Source of the DNA: Burkholderia pyrrocinia
GTDB lineage: Bacteria > Pseudomonadota > Gammaproteobacteria > Burkholderiales > Burkholderiaceae
Direction: 5' to 3'
Assembly (NCBI RefSeq): GCF_018417535.1
Contig: NZ_CP070977.1
Coordinates: 2,232,001 to 2,296,000 of the forward strand
Length of the DNA: 64,000 bases
In this document: positions 17,117 to 25,457 of the stretch, one piece after another
How the letters are laid out: the number at the start of each line of letters is the position of its first letter
Position numbering within the stretch: the first letter of the stretch is position 1
Notes under the pieces: model-generated
What the model was told of the DNA's origin: nothing
Database searches by the model: none
Seen by the model: only the letters and a program-made list of their open reading frames with translations
Program-made: the position numbers and the translations under genes

Positions 17117-17863
17117 ATGATCGTGTTCGTCACAGGCGCGTCCGCCGGCTTCGGCGCCGCCATCGCCCGTGCCTTCGTCAACGGAGGCCACCGCGTCGTC
17201 GCGACCGCGCGCCGCAAGGATCGTCTCGATGCGCTCGCCGCCGAACTCGGCGATGCCCTTCTGCCGCTCGAGCTCGACGTGCGCGACCGCGCGGCCGTCG
17301 AAGCCGTGCCGGCCGCCCTTCCCGCCGAATTCGCGGCGCTCGACGTGCTCGTCAACAACGCCGGCCTCGCGCTCGGCGTCGAGCCGGCCCAGAAGGCCAG
17401 CCTCGACGAGTGGCAGACCATGATCGACACGAACTGCTCGGGCCTCGTAACCGTCACGCACGCGCTGCTGCCCGGCATGATCGCGCGGGGCCGCGGCCAT
17501 ATCTTCAATCTCGGTTCGGTTGCCGGCACCTATCCGTATCCGGGCGGGAACGTATACGGCGCAACCAAGGCTTTTGTCCGACAATTCAGCCTGAACCTGC
17601 GCGCCGACCTGATCGGCACGCCGTTGCGCGTGACCGACATCGAACCGGGCCTGTGCGGCGGCACGGAATTCTCGAACGTCCGCTTCCGCGGCGACGACAC
17701 GAAGGCGGCGAACGTCTACCAGAACGTCCAGCCGCTCACGCCCGAGGACATCGCCGACACGATCTACTGGATCGCGACGCGCCCGGCACACGTGAACATC
17801 AACACGATCGAGATGATGCCGGTCGCCCAGGCACCGGCCGGCCTCACGATCCATCGCGGCTGA
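17117..17863 (+). CDS. SDR family oxidoreductase, YdfG-like
   Basis: A 248-residue short-chain dehydrogenase that resembles the NADP-dependent 3-hydroxy acid dehydrogenase YdfG. Visible motifs are the cofactor loop TGASAGFGAAIARAF at residue 6, NNAG near 80, the catalytic Ser in NLGSVAGTYPYPGG near 137, and YGATK near 150. Substrate and pathway are not determined; YdfG acts on serine/allo-threonine-type hydroxy acids. AGGAG eight bases upstream supports this ATG. It is divergent from glyA and upstream of the tol operon. Confidence 0.85.
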   Translation: MIVFVTGASAGFGAAIARAFVNGGHRVVATARRKDRLDALAAELGDALLPLELDVRDRAAVEAVPAALPAEFAALDVLVNNAGLALGVEPAQKASLDEWQTMIDTNCSGLVTVTHALLPGMIARGRGHIFNLGSVAGTYPYPGGNVYGATKAFVRQFSLNLRADLIGTPLRVTDIEPGLCGGTEFSNVRFRGDDTKAANVYQNVQPLTPEDIADTIYWIATRPAHVNINTIEMMPVAQAPAGLTIHRG

Positions 17864-17976
17864 CACATTGCGCACCGCGGCCCGCCTCCGGCCGGCCCGC
17901 GGTGCGCTACGGCGTACTACATTCCGTTACGAATCGGTTACGAATCCGGTCGCTGCCTTCCGGTAAAATGCGCGCC

Positions 17977-18453
17977 ATGACTCAGCCTACCCGCTCCCCG
18001 GAAGCGCCCTCCGGCTTTACCTGGCCGGTGCGCGTGTACTACGAGGACACCGATGCAGGCGGCATCGTCTTCTATGCCAACTACCTGAAGTTCTTCGAGC
18101 GCGCGCGCACCGAGTGGCTGCGCGCATGCGGCGTCGATCAACGTCGCCTTGCCGACGACACGGGCGCGATCTTCATCGTCCGCAGCACGTCGCTCGACTA
18201 CCGCGCGCCGGCGCGACTCGACGACACGCTGGCGATCACGAGCCGGCCCGGACGCATCGGCCGCGCATCGGTGGAATTCACGCAGGAAGCCTGGTGCGGC
18301 GACACGCTGCTCGTGGCCGGACATATCCGCCTCGGCTGCGTCGACCGCAACGGTATCCGGCCCGCGGCCATCCCGCCGGCCGTGCTCGACGCGCTGCAAC
18401 GCGGGCCCGTCATCGATGCCGGGCGGACTGTATTGTCAACGAAGCTCGCATGA
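17977..18453 (+). CDS. ybgC: tol-pal system-associated acyl-CoA thioesterase
   Basis: Hot-dog fold thioesterase of about 158 residues, first gene of the tol-pal operon. The active-site segment YYEDTDAGGIVFYANYLKFFERARTEWLR (catalytic Asp near residue 22) is canonical. ATG at 17968 is an alternative start adding three residues. The gene is followed at 130 bases by tolQ. YbgC proteins act on short-chain or malonyl-type CoA/ACP thioesters at the membrane. Confidence 0.94.
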   Translation: MTQPTRSPEAPSGFTWPVRVYYEDTDAGGIVFYANYLKFFERARTEWLRACGVDQRRLADDTGAIFIVRSTSLDYRAPARLDDTLAITSRPGRIGRASVEFTQEAWCGDTLLVAGHIRLGCVDRNGIRPAAIPPAVLDALQRGPVIDAGRTVLSTKLA

Positions 18454-18583
18454 GCGCCGTTTAGACAAAGCCTATGAACTTGCCTTCCTGATTCGATACT
18501 AAGCAAGGTTCGGCGCCAGGCATGGCCGGCGCGCCGCGCCGCACGCATACCGGACGCCCCGAAGGGACGTTACTCAAACCTCT

Positions 18584-19261
18584 ATGAACACTTCTCAAGA
18601 CCTGTCGATCATTTCCCTCGTCCTCAACGCGAGCGTGCTGGCCCAGGCCGTGATGGGGCTGCTGCTGCTGCTGTCGCTGATGTCGTGGACCTTCATCTTC
18701 CGCAAGTGGTTTGCGATCCGCCGCGCACGCGCGCAGACCGAACGCTTCGAGAGGGATTTCTGGTCGGGCGGCGACCTGCAGGCGCTGTACCAGAGCGCGG
18801 CCAACAACCGCCACACGATCGGCGCGCTCGAGCGGATCTTCGAATCGGGGATGCGCGAATTCCTGAAGGGGAAGGAAAAGCGCATCAGCGACCCGGGCCT
18901 CGTGCTCGACGGTGCGCGCCGCGCGATGCGCGCGTCGTTCCAGCGTGAAATGGACGTGCTCGAAGCGAACCTCGCGTTCCTTGCATCGGTCGGTTCGGTC
19001 AGCCCGTACATCGGTCTGTTCGGCACGGTCTGGGGGATCATGAACTCGTTCCGCGGCCTCGCGAACGTGCAGCAGGCAACGCTCGCGAACGTCGCGCCGG
19101 GCATCGCCGAGGCGCTCGTCGCCACCGCGATCGGCCTGTTCGCCGCGATTCCGGCGGTGGTCGCGTACAACCGCTACGCGCACGACATCGACCGCCTCGC
19201 GATCCGCTTCGAGACCTTCATCGAAGAGTTCTCGAACATCCTGCAGCGTCAGGCCCAGTAA
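18584..19261 (+). CDS. tolQ: Tol-Pal system protein TolQ
   Basis: A 225-residue inner-membrane component of the TolQRA proton-motive-force motor that maintains outer-membrane integrity and constriction at division. It has three transmembrane segments (residues about 18-38, 130-155 and 165-190) with the MotA/ExbB-type signature GLFGTVWGIMNSF before the second helix. Typical length. TolR follows after ten bases. Confidence 0.96.
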   Translation: MNTSQDLSIISLVLNASVLAQAVMGLLLLLSLMSWTFIFRKWFAIRRARAQTERFERDFWSGGDLQALYQSAANNRHTIGALERIFESGMREFLKGKEKRISDPGLVLDGARRAMRASFQREMDVLEANLAFLASVGSVSPYIGLFGTVWGIMNSFRGLANVQQATLANVAPGIAEALVATAIGLFAAIPAVVAYNRYAHDIDRLAIRFETFIEEFSNILQRQAQ

Positions 19262-19271
19262 GGAGCACGCC

Positions 19272-19721
19272 ATGGCAGGAAGTCCCATCCGATCCAGCAT
19301 GCGCGGCGGCCGCTCGCGCCGCGCAATGGCCGACATCAACGTCGTGCCGTACATCGACGTGATGCTGGTGCTGCTCGTGATCTTCATGGTCACCGCACCG
19401 CTCGTCGCCCCGTCGATCATCAACCTGCCGACCGTCGGCAATGCCGCGCCGCAGGAGCAGACACCGCCCGTCGTCGTCAACATCAAGGCCAACCGCACGA
19501 TGAGCGTCAAGTACAAGGGCGACTCGGGCGCGACCCAGGAAGACACGATGACGAAGGCCGAGCTCGACAGCTTCATCGCGGCCCGGCAGGCCGATCATCC
19601 CGATCAGCCGGTCGTGATCGCGGCCGACAAGACCGTGCAGTACGATGCGGTCATGACCGTGATGTCGGACCTGAAGGCGCGCGGCGTCAAGCGCGTCGGC
19701 CTCCTCGTCAAATCGCAATGA
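19272..19721 (+). CDS. tolR: Tol-Pal system protein TolR
   Basis: A 149-residue ExbD-family protein with one N-terminal transmembrane helix carrying the functional aspartate (ADINVVPYIDVMLVLLVIFMVTAPL) and a periplasmic domain. It forms the proton channel with TolQ. Its stop overlaps the tolA start (ATGA). Confidence 0.96.
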   Translation: MAGSPIRSSMRGGRSRRAMADINVVPYIDVMLVLLVIFMVTAPLVAPSIINLPTVGNAAPQEQTPPVVVNIKANRTMSVKYKGDSGATQEDTMTKAELDSFIAARQADHPDQPVVIAADKTVQYDAVMTVMSDLKARGVKRVGLLVKSQ

Positions 19722-20767
19722 ACCGGCAGCAATCCCCGCGCAGCACCGGCTACCCGTCTCAGCCTCCTCGCGAGCGCGGCACCTGGCGCGCATTCGCGCT
19801 CGCCGCGCTGATGCACGTGCTGCTCGCGCTGTTTCTCTATCACGGCGTGCAGTGGCAAAACAGCACGCCGGCCGGCGCCGAAGCCGAGCTGTGGACCGAG
19901 GTACCCGACGTCGCCGCGCCGCGGCCCGTCGTGACGCCGCCTGCGAAGGTCGCGCCGCCCCCTCCCCCGGTGCGCGACGAGCAGGCCGACATCGCGCTGC
20001 AGCAGAAGAAGCGGCAGCAGGAAGCGGCCGCGCGCGAAGCGCTGCTCGAGCAGCAGCGCCGCGCGCAGCAACTGAAAACGCAGCAGGAAGAGGACGCCCG
20101 GCGCGCGCAGCTCGCGGCGCAGCAGGCTGCCGCGCTCGCCGCGCAGAAGGCCGCGGAACGCGACAAGCAGAAGCAGGCCGACAAGCTCAAGCAACAGCAG
20201 CTCGCCGAGCAGCAGAAGCTCGAACAGCAGAAACTCCAGCAGCAGAAGCAGGCGCAGCTCGACGCGCAGCGGGCGGCGAAGGCGAAGTCCGACGCGGCCG
20301 CGAAGGCAAAGGCTGAAGCGCAGGCCAAGGCGAAGGCCGAAGCCACGGCGCGCGCGAAGGCCGATGCGGCGGCGAACGCGAAGCTCGACCGCGAACGCAG
20401 CGCGCGTCTTGCGCAGATGCAGGGCCTGTCCGGCGCCGGCGAAGGCGGCGGCGAAGGCCTCGCGAAGAGCGGCACGGGCACGGGCTCCGGCGGCAATGCC
20501 GCAACACCCGGCTATGCTGACAAGGTGCGCCGCCGCGTCAAGCCGAACATCGTTTGGGGCGGCGAGCGAGCAGGCCTGACCACCGTCGTCAAGATTCGGT
20601 GCACGCCGTCCGGTGACGTATTGAGCGCATCGGTCTCCCGCTCCAGCGGGAATTCGGGGTGGGATCAAGCCGTGGTCAATGCGATCCACGCATCGGTCCC
20701 GTTGCCGCCCGATTCTAACGGTCGTACCCCGTCGGACATTACGATTACCTTCAAGGCGGCGGAGTGA
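19718..20767 (+). CDS. tolA: Tol-Pal system protein TolA
   Basis: A 349-residue trans-periplasmic protein. Residues about 22-44 form the transmembrane anchor. Residues about 85-230 are a long Gln/Lys/Ala/Glu-rich helical domain II (tolA-type repeats such as AKAEAQAKAKAEA). A Gly-rich hinge (GEGGGEGL) leads to the C-terminal TonB-like domain III (YADKVRRRVKPNIVW to the end). It links the TolQR motor to TolB/Pal. The start overlaps tolR. Confidence 0.95.
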   Translation: MNRQQSPRSTGYPSQPPRERGTWRAFALAALMHVLLALFLYHGVQWQNSTPAGAEAELWTEVPDVAAPRPVVTPPAKVAPPPPPVRDEQADIALQQKKRQQEAAAREALLEQQRRAQQLKTQQEEDARRAQLAAQQAAALAAQKAAERDKQKQADKLKQQQLAEQQKLEQQKLQQQKQAQLDAQRAAKAKSDAAAKAKAEAQAKAKAEATARAKADAAANAKLDRERSARLAQMQGLSGAGEGGGEGLAKSGTGTGSGGNAATPGYADKVRRRVKPNIVWGGERAGLTTVVKIRCTPSGDVLSASVSRSSGNSGWDQAVVNAIHASVPLPPDSNGRTPSDITITFKAAE

Positions 20768-20878
20768 AAGGAAATACGCTTACACTCCGGGCGTCGCTGT
20801 CAGACGGGAACGAATCGGGTATTTTTACTGTCTCTCTGCGGTTGCGCAGCGATCCAAGTCATACGGGAAGCAAGAAGC

Positions 20879-22174
20879 ATGAGTTTGATGACAAAGCTAG
20901 GTTTCAGGGCACTCGTGGCCTCGTGTCTGATTGCGGCGGGCAGCGCCGCTAACGCCCAGGTCAACGTGCTGATCACCGGTGTCGGTTCGACCCAGTTCCC
21001 CATCGCCACCGCGAATTTCGCGAACGAGGCAGGCCTGCCGCAGCAGGTCACGTCGATCGTCCGCGCCGACCTCGCCCGCAGCGGCAAATTCACCAACATC
21101 GACGCGGGCAGCACGCCCGTGCCCGAGACCGCATCGGTCGATCTCGGCGCCTGGAAGGCCAAGGGCGCGAACGCGTTCGTCGCCGGCAGCGTGAACCGCG
21201 AAGCGAGCGGCCAGTACAAGGTCAACTTCATCCTGTACGACACCGTGAAGCAACAAAGCCTCGGCGGCCTGTCGTTGACGGCCACCGACACCACGCTGCG
21301 CACGGCCGGCCACAAGATCGCCGACTACATCTACCAGAAGCTGCTCGGCGTGCGCGGCGTATTCGCCACGCGCCTGTCGTACGTGATCAAGACCGGTAAC
21401 CGCTACCAGTTGCAGATTTCCGACTCGGACGGCCAGAACGCGCGCATCGCGCTGTCGAGCACCGAGCCGATCATCTCGCCGGCGTGGTCGCCGAACGGCA
21501 CGAAGGTCGCGTACGTGTCGTTCGAGCGCAAGAAGCCGATCGTCTACATCCACGACCTGCCGACCGGCCGCCGCTACATCGTCTCCGACCAGAAGGGCAA
21601 CAACAGCGCACCGGCCTGGTCGCCCGACAGCAACACGCTCGCCGTCGCGCTGTCACTGACGGGCAATACGCAAATCTATACGGTCAACTCGACCGGCGGC
21701 GGCCTGCGCCGTCTCACGCAGAGCAGTTCGATCGACACCGAGCCGTTCTACTCGCCGGACGGCCGCTGGATCTACTTCACGAGCGATCGCGGCGGTGCGC
21801 CGCAGATCTACCGGATGCCCGCACAGGGCGAAAGCGCCGGTGCCGCGCAGCGCGTGACCTTCACCGGCAGCTACAACACGAGTCCGCGTGTGAGCCCGGA
21901 CGGCAAGCTGCTCGCCTACATCTCCCGCACCGGCGGGGGCTTCAAGCTGTACGTTCAGGATCTGCAATCGGGCGCGGCGAACGCCATCACGAATACGAAT
22001 CGCGACGAATCGCCGAGCTTCGCGGCAAACGGCCAGTACCTTCTGTACGCTACCCAGTCGGGTGGTCGCAACGTTCTGGCTGCAGTGCCCTCCGACGGCA
22101 GCGCGCCGCCGCAAATCCTGTCCGTCCAGGGCGGCTCCGTTCGTGAGCCGTCGTGGGGGCCCTTCATGCAATGA
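20879..22174 (+). CDS. tolB: Tol-Pal system beta-propeller protein TolB
   Basis: A 431-residue periplasmic protein. A signal peptide cleaves near SAANA-QVNV (residue 25), then comes the N-terminal alpha/beta domain, and from about residue 190 a six-bladed propeller with repeated SPxG/SPDG motifs ([32 protein letters not shown]). It binds Pal and TolA. The 111-base gap after tolA is larger than elsewhere in the operon and could hold an extra promoter. Confidence 0.96.
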   Translation: MSLMTKLGFRALVASCLIAAGSAANAQVNVLITGVGSTQFPIATANFANEAGLPQQVTSIVRADLARSGKFTNIDAGSTPVPETASVDLGAWKAKGANAFVAGSVNREASGQYKVNFILYDTVKQQSLGGLSLTATDTTLRTAGHKIADYIYQKLLGVRGVFATRLSYVIKTGNRYQLQISDSDGQNARIALSSTEPIISPAWSPNGTKVAYVSFERKKPIVYIHDLPTGRRYIVSDQKGNNSAPAWSPDSNTLAVALSLTGNTQIYTVNSTGGGLRRLTQSSSIDTEPFYSPDGRWIYFTSDRGGAPQIYRMPAQGESAGAAQRVTFTGSYNTSPRVSPDGKLLAYISRTGGGFKLYVQDLQSGAANAITNTNRDESPSFAANGQYLLYATQSGGRNVLAAVPSDGSAPPQILSVQGGSVREPSWGPFMQ

Positions 22175-22191
22175 CCACAAGGAGAGTAACC

Positions 22192-22701
22192 ATGATGTCG
22201 AATAAGGCTCGTCTGGCCCTGGCCGTGATGATGATCAGCGCGCTCGCAGCGTGCAAGTCGGGCGTTAAGCTCGACGACAAGGCAAACGCGGGTGCGGTCA
22301 GCACGCAACCGAGCGCCGACAACGTCGCGCAAGTGAACGTCGATCCGCTGAACGACCCGAACAGCCCGCTCGCGAAGCGCAGCATCTACTTCGACTTCGA
22401 CAGCTATTCGGTGAAGGACGAGTACCAGCCGCTGATGCAGCAGCACGCCCAGTACCTGAAGAGCCATCCGCAGCGCCACGTGCTGATCCAGGGCAACACC
22501 GACGAACGCGGCACGAGCGAGTACAACCTCGCGCTGGGCCAGAAGCGTGCGGAAGCCGTTCGTCGCGCAATGGCACTGCTCGGCGTGAACGATTCGCAGA
22601 TGGAAGCCGTGAGCCTCGGCAAGGAAAAGCCGCAGGCAACGGGTCACGACGAAGCTTCGTGGGCGCAGAACCGTCGCGCCGACCTCGTCTACCAACAGTA
22701 A
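22192..22701 (+). CDS. pal: peptidoglycan-associated lipoprotein Pal
   Basis: A 169-residue outer-membrane lipoprotein. The N-terminal signal ends in the lipobox ALAAC near residue 20, followed by a linker. The OmpA-C peptidoglycan-binding domain includes YFDFDSYSVKDEY and the meso-DAP-binding segment NTDERGTSEYNLALGQKRA. AAGGAG lies before the ATGATG start; the second ATG at 22195 is equally possible. Confidence 0.96.
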   Translation: MMSNKARLALAVMMISALAACKSGVKLDDKANAGAVSTQPSADNVAQVNVDPLNDPNSPLAKRSIYFDFDSYSVKDEYQPLMQQHAQYLKSHPQRHVLIQGNTDERGTSEYNLALGQKRAEAVRRAMALLGVNDSQMEAVSLGKEKPQATGHDEASWAQNRRADLVYQQ

Positions 22702-22720
22702 GTAACGGAAGAATCGCCGT

Positions 22721-23470
22721 ATGACGCACCGTGTAACCTGGCTGCGTGCAGCCGCAACCTTCTGCGTCGTCGGCGCGGCGTGGTCGGCCGCGCCGGCGCA
22801 CGCCGGCGTGTTCGACGACAACGAAGCGCGCCGCGCCGTGCTCGACCTGCGCAGCAAGACCGACAACCTGGCGAGCCAGTTGTCCGCCGCCCAGCGTACG
22901 ATCCTCGATCAATCCGGCCGTCTCGACCAGCTTAACCAGCAGGTCGCGACGCTGCGTGGCGAGAACGAGGATCTGACGAACCGGCTGACGACGCTCGAGC
23001 GGCAGCAGAAGGAGTACTACCAGGATCTCGACACGCGGCTCAAGAAGTTCGAGCCGCAGCAGGCGACGATCGACGGTGTCGAAGGCACCGTGCAGCCGGG
23101 TGAAACGGATGCGCTCAGCGCGGCGCAGCAGCAGTTCCGCAACGGCAACTTCAAGGCGGCGGCGGCTTCGTTCCGCAGTTTCATCGCGAAGTATCCGCAG
23201 AGCCCGTACCAGCCGACCGCGCAGTACTGGCTCGGCAATGCGCAATACGCGCTGCGCGACTACCGCGGCTCGACTGCGACGTGGCAAGGGATCGTGAGCA
23301 AGTTCCCGCAGCACCCGCGCGCGGCCGACGCCCTCGTGGCGATCGGTACGAACCAGCTCGAACAAGGCCAGAAGGCGGCCGCGAAGAAGACGTTCGAGCA
23401 GGTCGTGTCGCAGTACGCCGGGTCGAACGCGGCGCAGACGGCGCAGGGCAAGCTCGAAACGATCAAATAA
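22721..23470 (+). CDS. cpoB: cell division coordinator CpoB (YbgF)
   Basis: A 249-residue periplasmic protein. The signal peptide ends near APAHA-GVFDD. A trimerising coiled coil follows at about residues 35-110 (QLNQQVATLRGENEDLTNRL). TPR repeats from about residue 128 (AQQQFRNGNFKAAAASFRSFI) complete it. It links PBP1B activity with Tol function during constriction. Last gene of the tol-pal operon; a tRNA promoter follows 17 bases later. Confidence 0.95.
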   Translation: MTHRVTWLRAAATFCVVGAAWSAAPAHAGVFDDNEARRAVLDLRSKTDNLASQLSAAQRTILDQSGRLDQLNQQVATLRGENEDLTNRLTTLERQQKEYYQDLDTRLKKFEPQQATIDGVEGTVQPGETDALSAAQQQFRNGNFKAAAASFRSFIAKYPQSPYQPTAQYWLGNAQYALRDYRGSTATWQGIVSKFPQHPRAADALVAIGTNQLEQGQKAAAKKTFEQVVSQYAGSNAAQTAQGKLETIK

Positions 23471-23486
23471 TTATCGTGTCGGGTTG

Positions 23487-23515
23487 TTGACGGGTCGACA
23501 ACCCGCCGCTATAAT
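23487..23515 (+). promoter_or_regulatory. strong sigma-70 promoter of the tRNA-Lys locus
   Basis: TTGACG (23487-23492) and a perfect TATAAT (23510-23515) are separated by 17 bases. The expected transcript starts about seven to ten bases later, just ahead of the tRNA-Lys 5' remnant, and can read into the complete tRNA gene. Confidence 0.85.
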
Positions 23516-23527
23516 CTTTTGCTCTTT

Positions 23528-23543
23528 GGGTCGTTAGCTCAGT
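23528..23543 (+). pseudogene. 5' remnant of a canonical tRNA-Lys gene
   Basis: GGGTCGTTAGCTCAGT equals the acceptor strand, U8, A9 and first half of the D arm of the usual proteobacterial tRNA-Lys. After that the match stops (CCGCATCGGC follows instead of the rest of the D arm), and no anticodon or T arm follows in register. It sits where the promoter would place a tRNA start. It looks like a tRNA gene cut by recombination or deletion. Confidence 0.7.
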
Positions 23544-23601
23544 CCGCATCGGCTACAGCCTGAAGCCGTTTTTCTCGTTCTCGAGCAGTTTTTGAGGACG
23601 T

Positions 23602-23678
23602 GGGGTGGTAACTCAGTTGGTTAGAGTATCTGACTTTTAATCAGAGAGTCGAGGGTTCGAGTCCCTCCCACCCTACCA
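23602..23678 (+). tRNA. tRNA-Lys (anticodon TTT), atypical sequence
   Basis: A complete cloverleaf of 77 bases including an encoded CCA end. The acceptor GGGGTGG pairs with CCACCCT, with a G-U at position 1-72. The D arm is ACTC/GAGT. The anticodon arm TCTGA-CTTTTAA-TCAGA has TTT at 23636-23638, the variable loop is GAGTC, and the T arm is GAGGG-TTCGAGT-CCCTC. Base-pairing is otherwise perfect. The body differs strongly from the canonical tRNA-Lys whose 5' remnant lies upstream. Confidence 0.9.
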
Positions 23679-23703
23679 TCTATCTTTTTGATAGTTGCAA
23701 TTG

Positions 23704-23728
23704 AAGCCTCCCGCGTGGAGGCTTTTTT
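23704..23728 (+). terminator. rho-independent terminator of the tRNA transcript
   Basis: Stem AAGCCTCC/GGAGGCTT with loop CGCGT, followed by a run of six T, 25 bases after the tRNA end. Confidence 0.9.
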
Positions 23729-23829
23729 GCGTCTGCTTCTTGCCGAGCCCGGCTCGAAAATTCCCCCTCCTGTATCCGGTTGAGTAAGCAAGCATCTGGC
23801 TCAGACTCAAACAGTGCGCGCCCCAAGAG

Positions 23830-23862
23830 GCTACCGCTACCATCGGGCGCTGTAGCGGTAGC
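23830..23862. other. perfect 11-bp inverted repeat downstream of the desaturase gene
   Basis: GCTACCGCTAC (23830-23840) and GTAGCGGTAGC (23852-23862) enclose an 11-base loop. It lies 33 bases after the desaturase stop on the minus strand. There is no T tract in either direction, so terminator function is uncertain; it may be an mRNA 3' structure or an element remnant. Confidence 0.5.
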
Positions 23863-23895
23863 GCGTCTCGCTGCACAATCCCCGCCCGCAAGTCA

Positions 23896-24840
23896 TCACA
23901 CGCTCACGTCGCGCAGCACCGCACCGTATCCCGCGTACAGATTGCCGTCGGGCAACAACTGCCGCTGCGCGAGTTGCCGATGCACGACCGGCAAGTTATG
24001 GAACGGCATCCGCATGAACAGGTGATGTTCGATATGAAAATGAATCGCGTGCGGACCGAACAGGAACGTCTGCCACGACCGCCGGACGATCGTGCGCGCG
24101 TTGCGGCTCTGGTCCTCGCAGGCCGGCAGCCCCGCGTGCTCGAAGATCGCGCGCACCTGCCCGGCGAGCGGCAACAGCGTGACGGACGGCACGACCCACA
24201 ACCCGATGTACAGCAGCGGATGTCCGGCCAGCGCGAGCGCACCGAACAGCAAGCCGTTGCCGGCCAGCATCGACGCGACTTCCCACGCCGCATACGCACG
24301 CGATTTCCGGACCTTCGGCAACGCATGCGCAAACTCGCCGCGCGCGAGCTTCACGACGCTCGTCACGTAGCCGATCCCGCACGCGTACGCAAGCAGGCGG
24401 CCGATCAAGCGCCCACGCGTCACCGGATAGTCGTGCACGCCGAACAGTAACGCGACGGGGTCGTCCGGCTGCATCGGCGCGCGATGATGCTTCAGATGGC
24501 CCGCACGATACGTGCGCAGCGACAGCCACAGCGGGCCGGCCGCGAACAACTGGCCCAGCACGTCGTTGACGCGCCGGTTCCGTGCCAGCAACCCGTGCGC
24601 ACCTTCGTGCATCATGACCGCGAGCGCAAGCTGGCTGCGCGCGATCACGATCGCGGCAAACGCGTACACGAGCGGATGCGGAAACGCGATCGCCACCGCG
24701 AACGCAGCGGCAATCATCAGCCAGTCGCCGGCCAGCGCCGCGCCGACTCGCGACGCACTCACGCGAAACAGCGCGGGATCGGGCACGAACTGCGCAAGCC
24801 CGGCGTTCTGGTCGCCATGATGAACATGAGCATCCGTCAT
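23896..24840 (-). CDS. membrane fatty-acid desaturase family protein
   Basis: A 314-residue integral membrane diiron enzyme. All three histidine boxes are present: HEGAHG near residue 80, HLKHH near 115 and HIEHH near 272. Four hydrophobic segments (about 37-62, 150-170, 190-225) are visible. It likely desaturates or hydroxylates an acyl chain or a lipid-bound substrate. The start MTDAHVHHGD overlaps the stop of the PAP2 gene (ATGA). It is the last gene of a six-gene minus-strand cluster; the real substrate is unknown. Confidence 0.85.
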   Translation of the reverse strand: MTDAHVHHGDQNAGLAQFVPDPALFRVSASRVGAALAGDWLMIAAAFAVAIAFPHPLVYAFAAIVIARSQLALAVMMHEGAHGLLARNRRVNDVLGQLFAAGPLWLSLRTYRAGHLKHHRAPMQPDDPVALLFGVHDYPVTRGRLIGRLLAYACGIGYVTSVVKLARGEFAHALPKVRKSRAYAAWEVASMLAGNGLLFGALALAGHPLLYIGLWVVPSVTLLPLAGQVRAIFEHAGLPACEDQSRNARTIVRRSWQTFLFGPHAIHFHIEHHLFMRMPFHNLPVVHRQLAQRQLLPDGNLYAGYGAVLRDVSV

Positions 24841-25457
24841 CACGCGAGCCTCCTGCGCAGCGAACGCCGCCCCACCCACAGCGCACTGACCATTGCGAGC
24901 GCCACGCCGCCCAGCACGTCGGCGACCGTATGCTGCTTGAGCGTCAGCGTCGACACACAGATCAGCAGACCGATCGCTGTCGCCACGATCCGGCGTCGGT
25001 CCGCGAGCATCCGGCAGGCGAGGCACGTCACCGCGACATGCAGGCTCGGAAAGCCGTTGGCCGCGAGATCGAGCTGCCACATGCGCGCGAGACGGTGACG
25101 CACGAACGTATTGCCGATCTCCGCGACGTCCGGCCGCGGCACCGCTTCCGGAAACAGCAGGAAGCAGACGACACCGAGCACGAACGCGATCGGCACGGCC
25201 TCCTTGAACGCGGCGAACGCGGACGGTCGAGCATATGCGGCAAGCGCAATCACGAATGGAAAGAAGCCGACATAGACGAACCACGACCATGCGATGAACG
25301 GAATCCGCGCATCGAGCGCCGTGGCCAACACGTAGCGCGGGATGACGCTGCGCTCCAGCAGAAAGAAGATCGCGAGGCCCGCGGCCATGCCGAACGTCGC
25401 GGCCAGCATCTGCCGGATATCGGGCCGGCGATCGTCACGAAGCAACAATGTATTCAT
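24840..25457 (-). CDS. PAP2-superfamily membrane phosphatase/transferase
   Basis: A 205-residue protein with about five transmembrane helices. The motifs FPSLHVA near residue 135 and LKQHTVADVLGG near residue 178 correspond to the PSGH and SRxxxxxHxxxD motifs of PAP2 enzymes. The PSLH...KQH variant resembles the inositol phosphorylceramide/Aur1-like (PAP2_3) branch, so it may transfer a phospho head group rather than simply dephosphorylate. It is coupled by ATGA overlaps to the genes on both sides. Confidence 0.8.
   Translation of the reverse strand: MNTLLLRDDRRPDIRQMLAATFGMAAGLAIFFLLERSVIPRYVLATALDARIPFIAWSWFVYVGFFPFVIALAAYARPSAFAAFKEAVPIAFVLGVVCFLLFPEAVPRPDVAEIGNTFVRHRLARMWQLDLAANGFPSLHVAVTCLACRMLADRRRIVATAIGLLICVSTLTLKQHTVADVLGGVALAMVSALWVGRRSLRRRLA

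Noticed and set aside
17872..17905. GC-rich inverted repeat after the SDR gene as a terminator.
   Set aside because: A nine-base-pair stem is present, but the loop is large and no T tract follows, so evidence for termination is weak.
20080..20400. Repetitive sequence in tolA as an unusual repeat element.
   Set aside because: This is the normal Ala/Lys/Gln-rich helical domain II of TolA.
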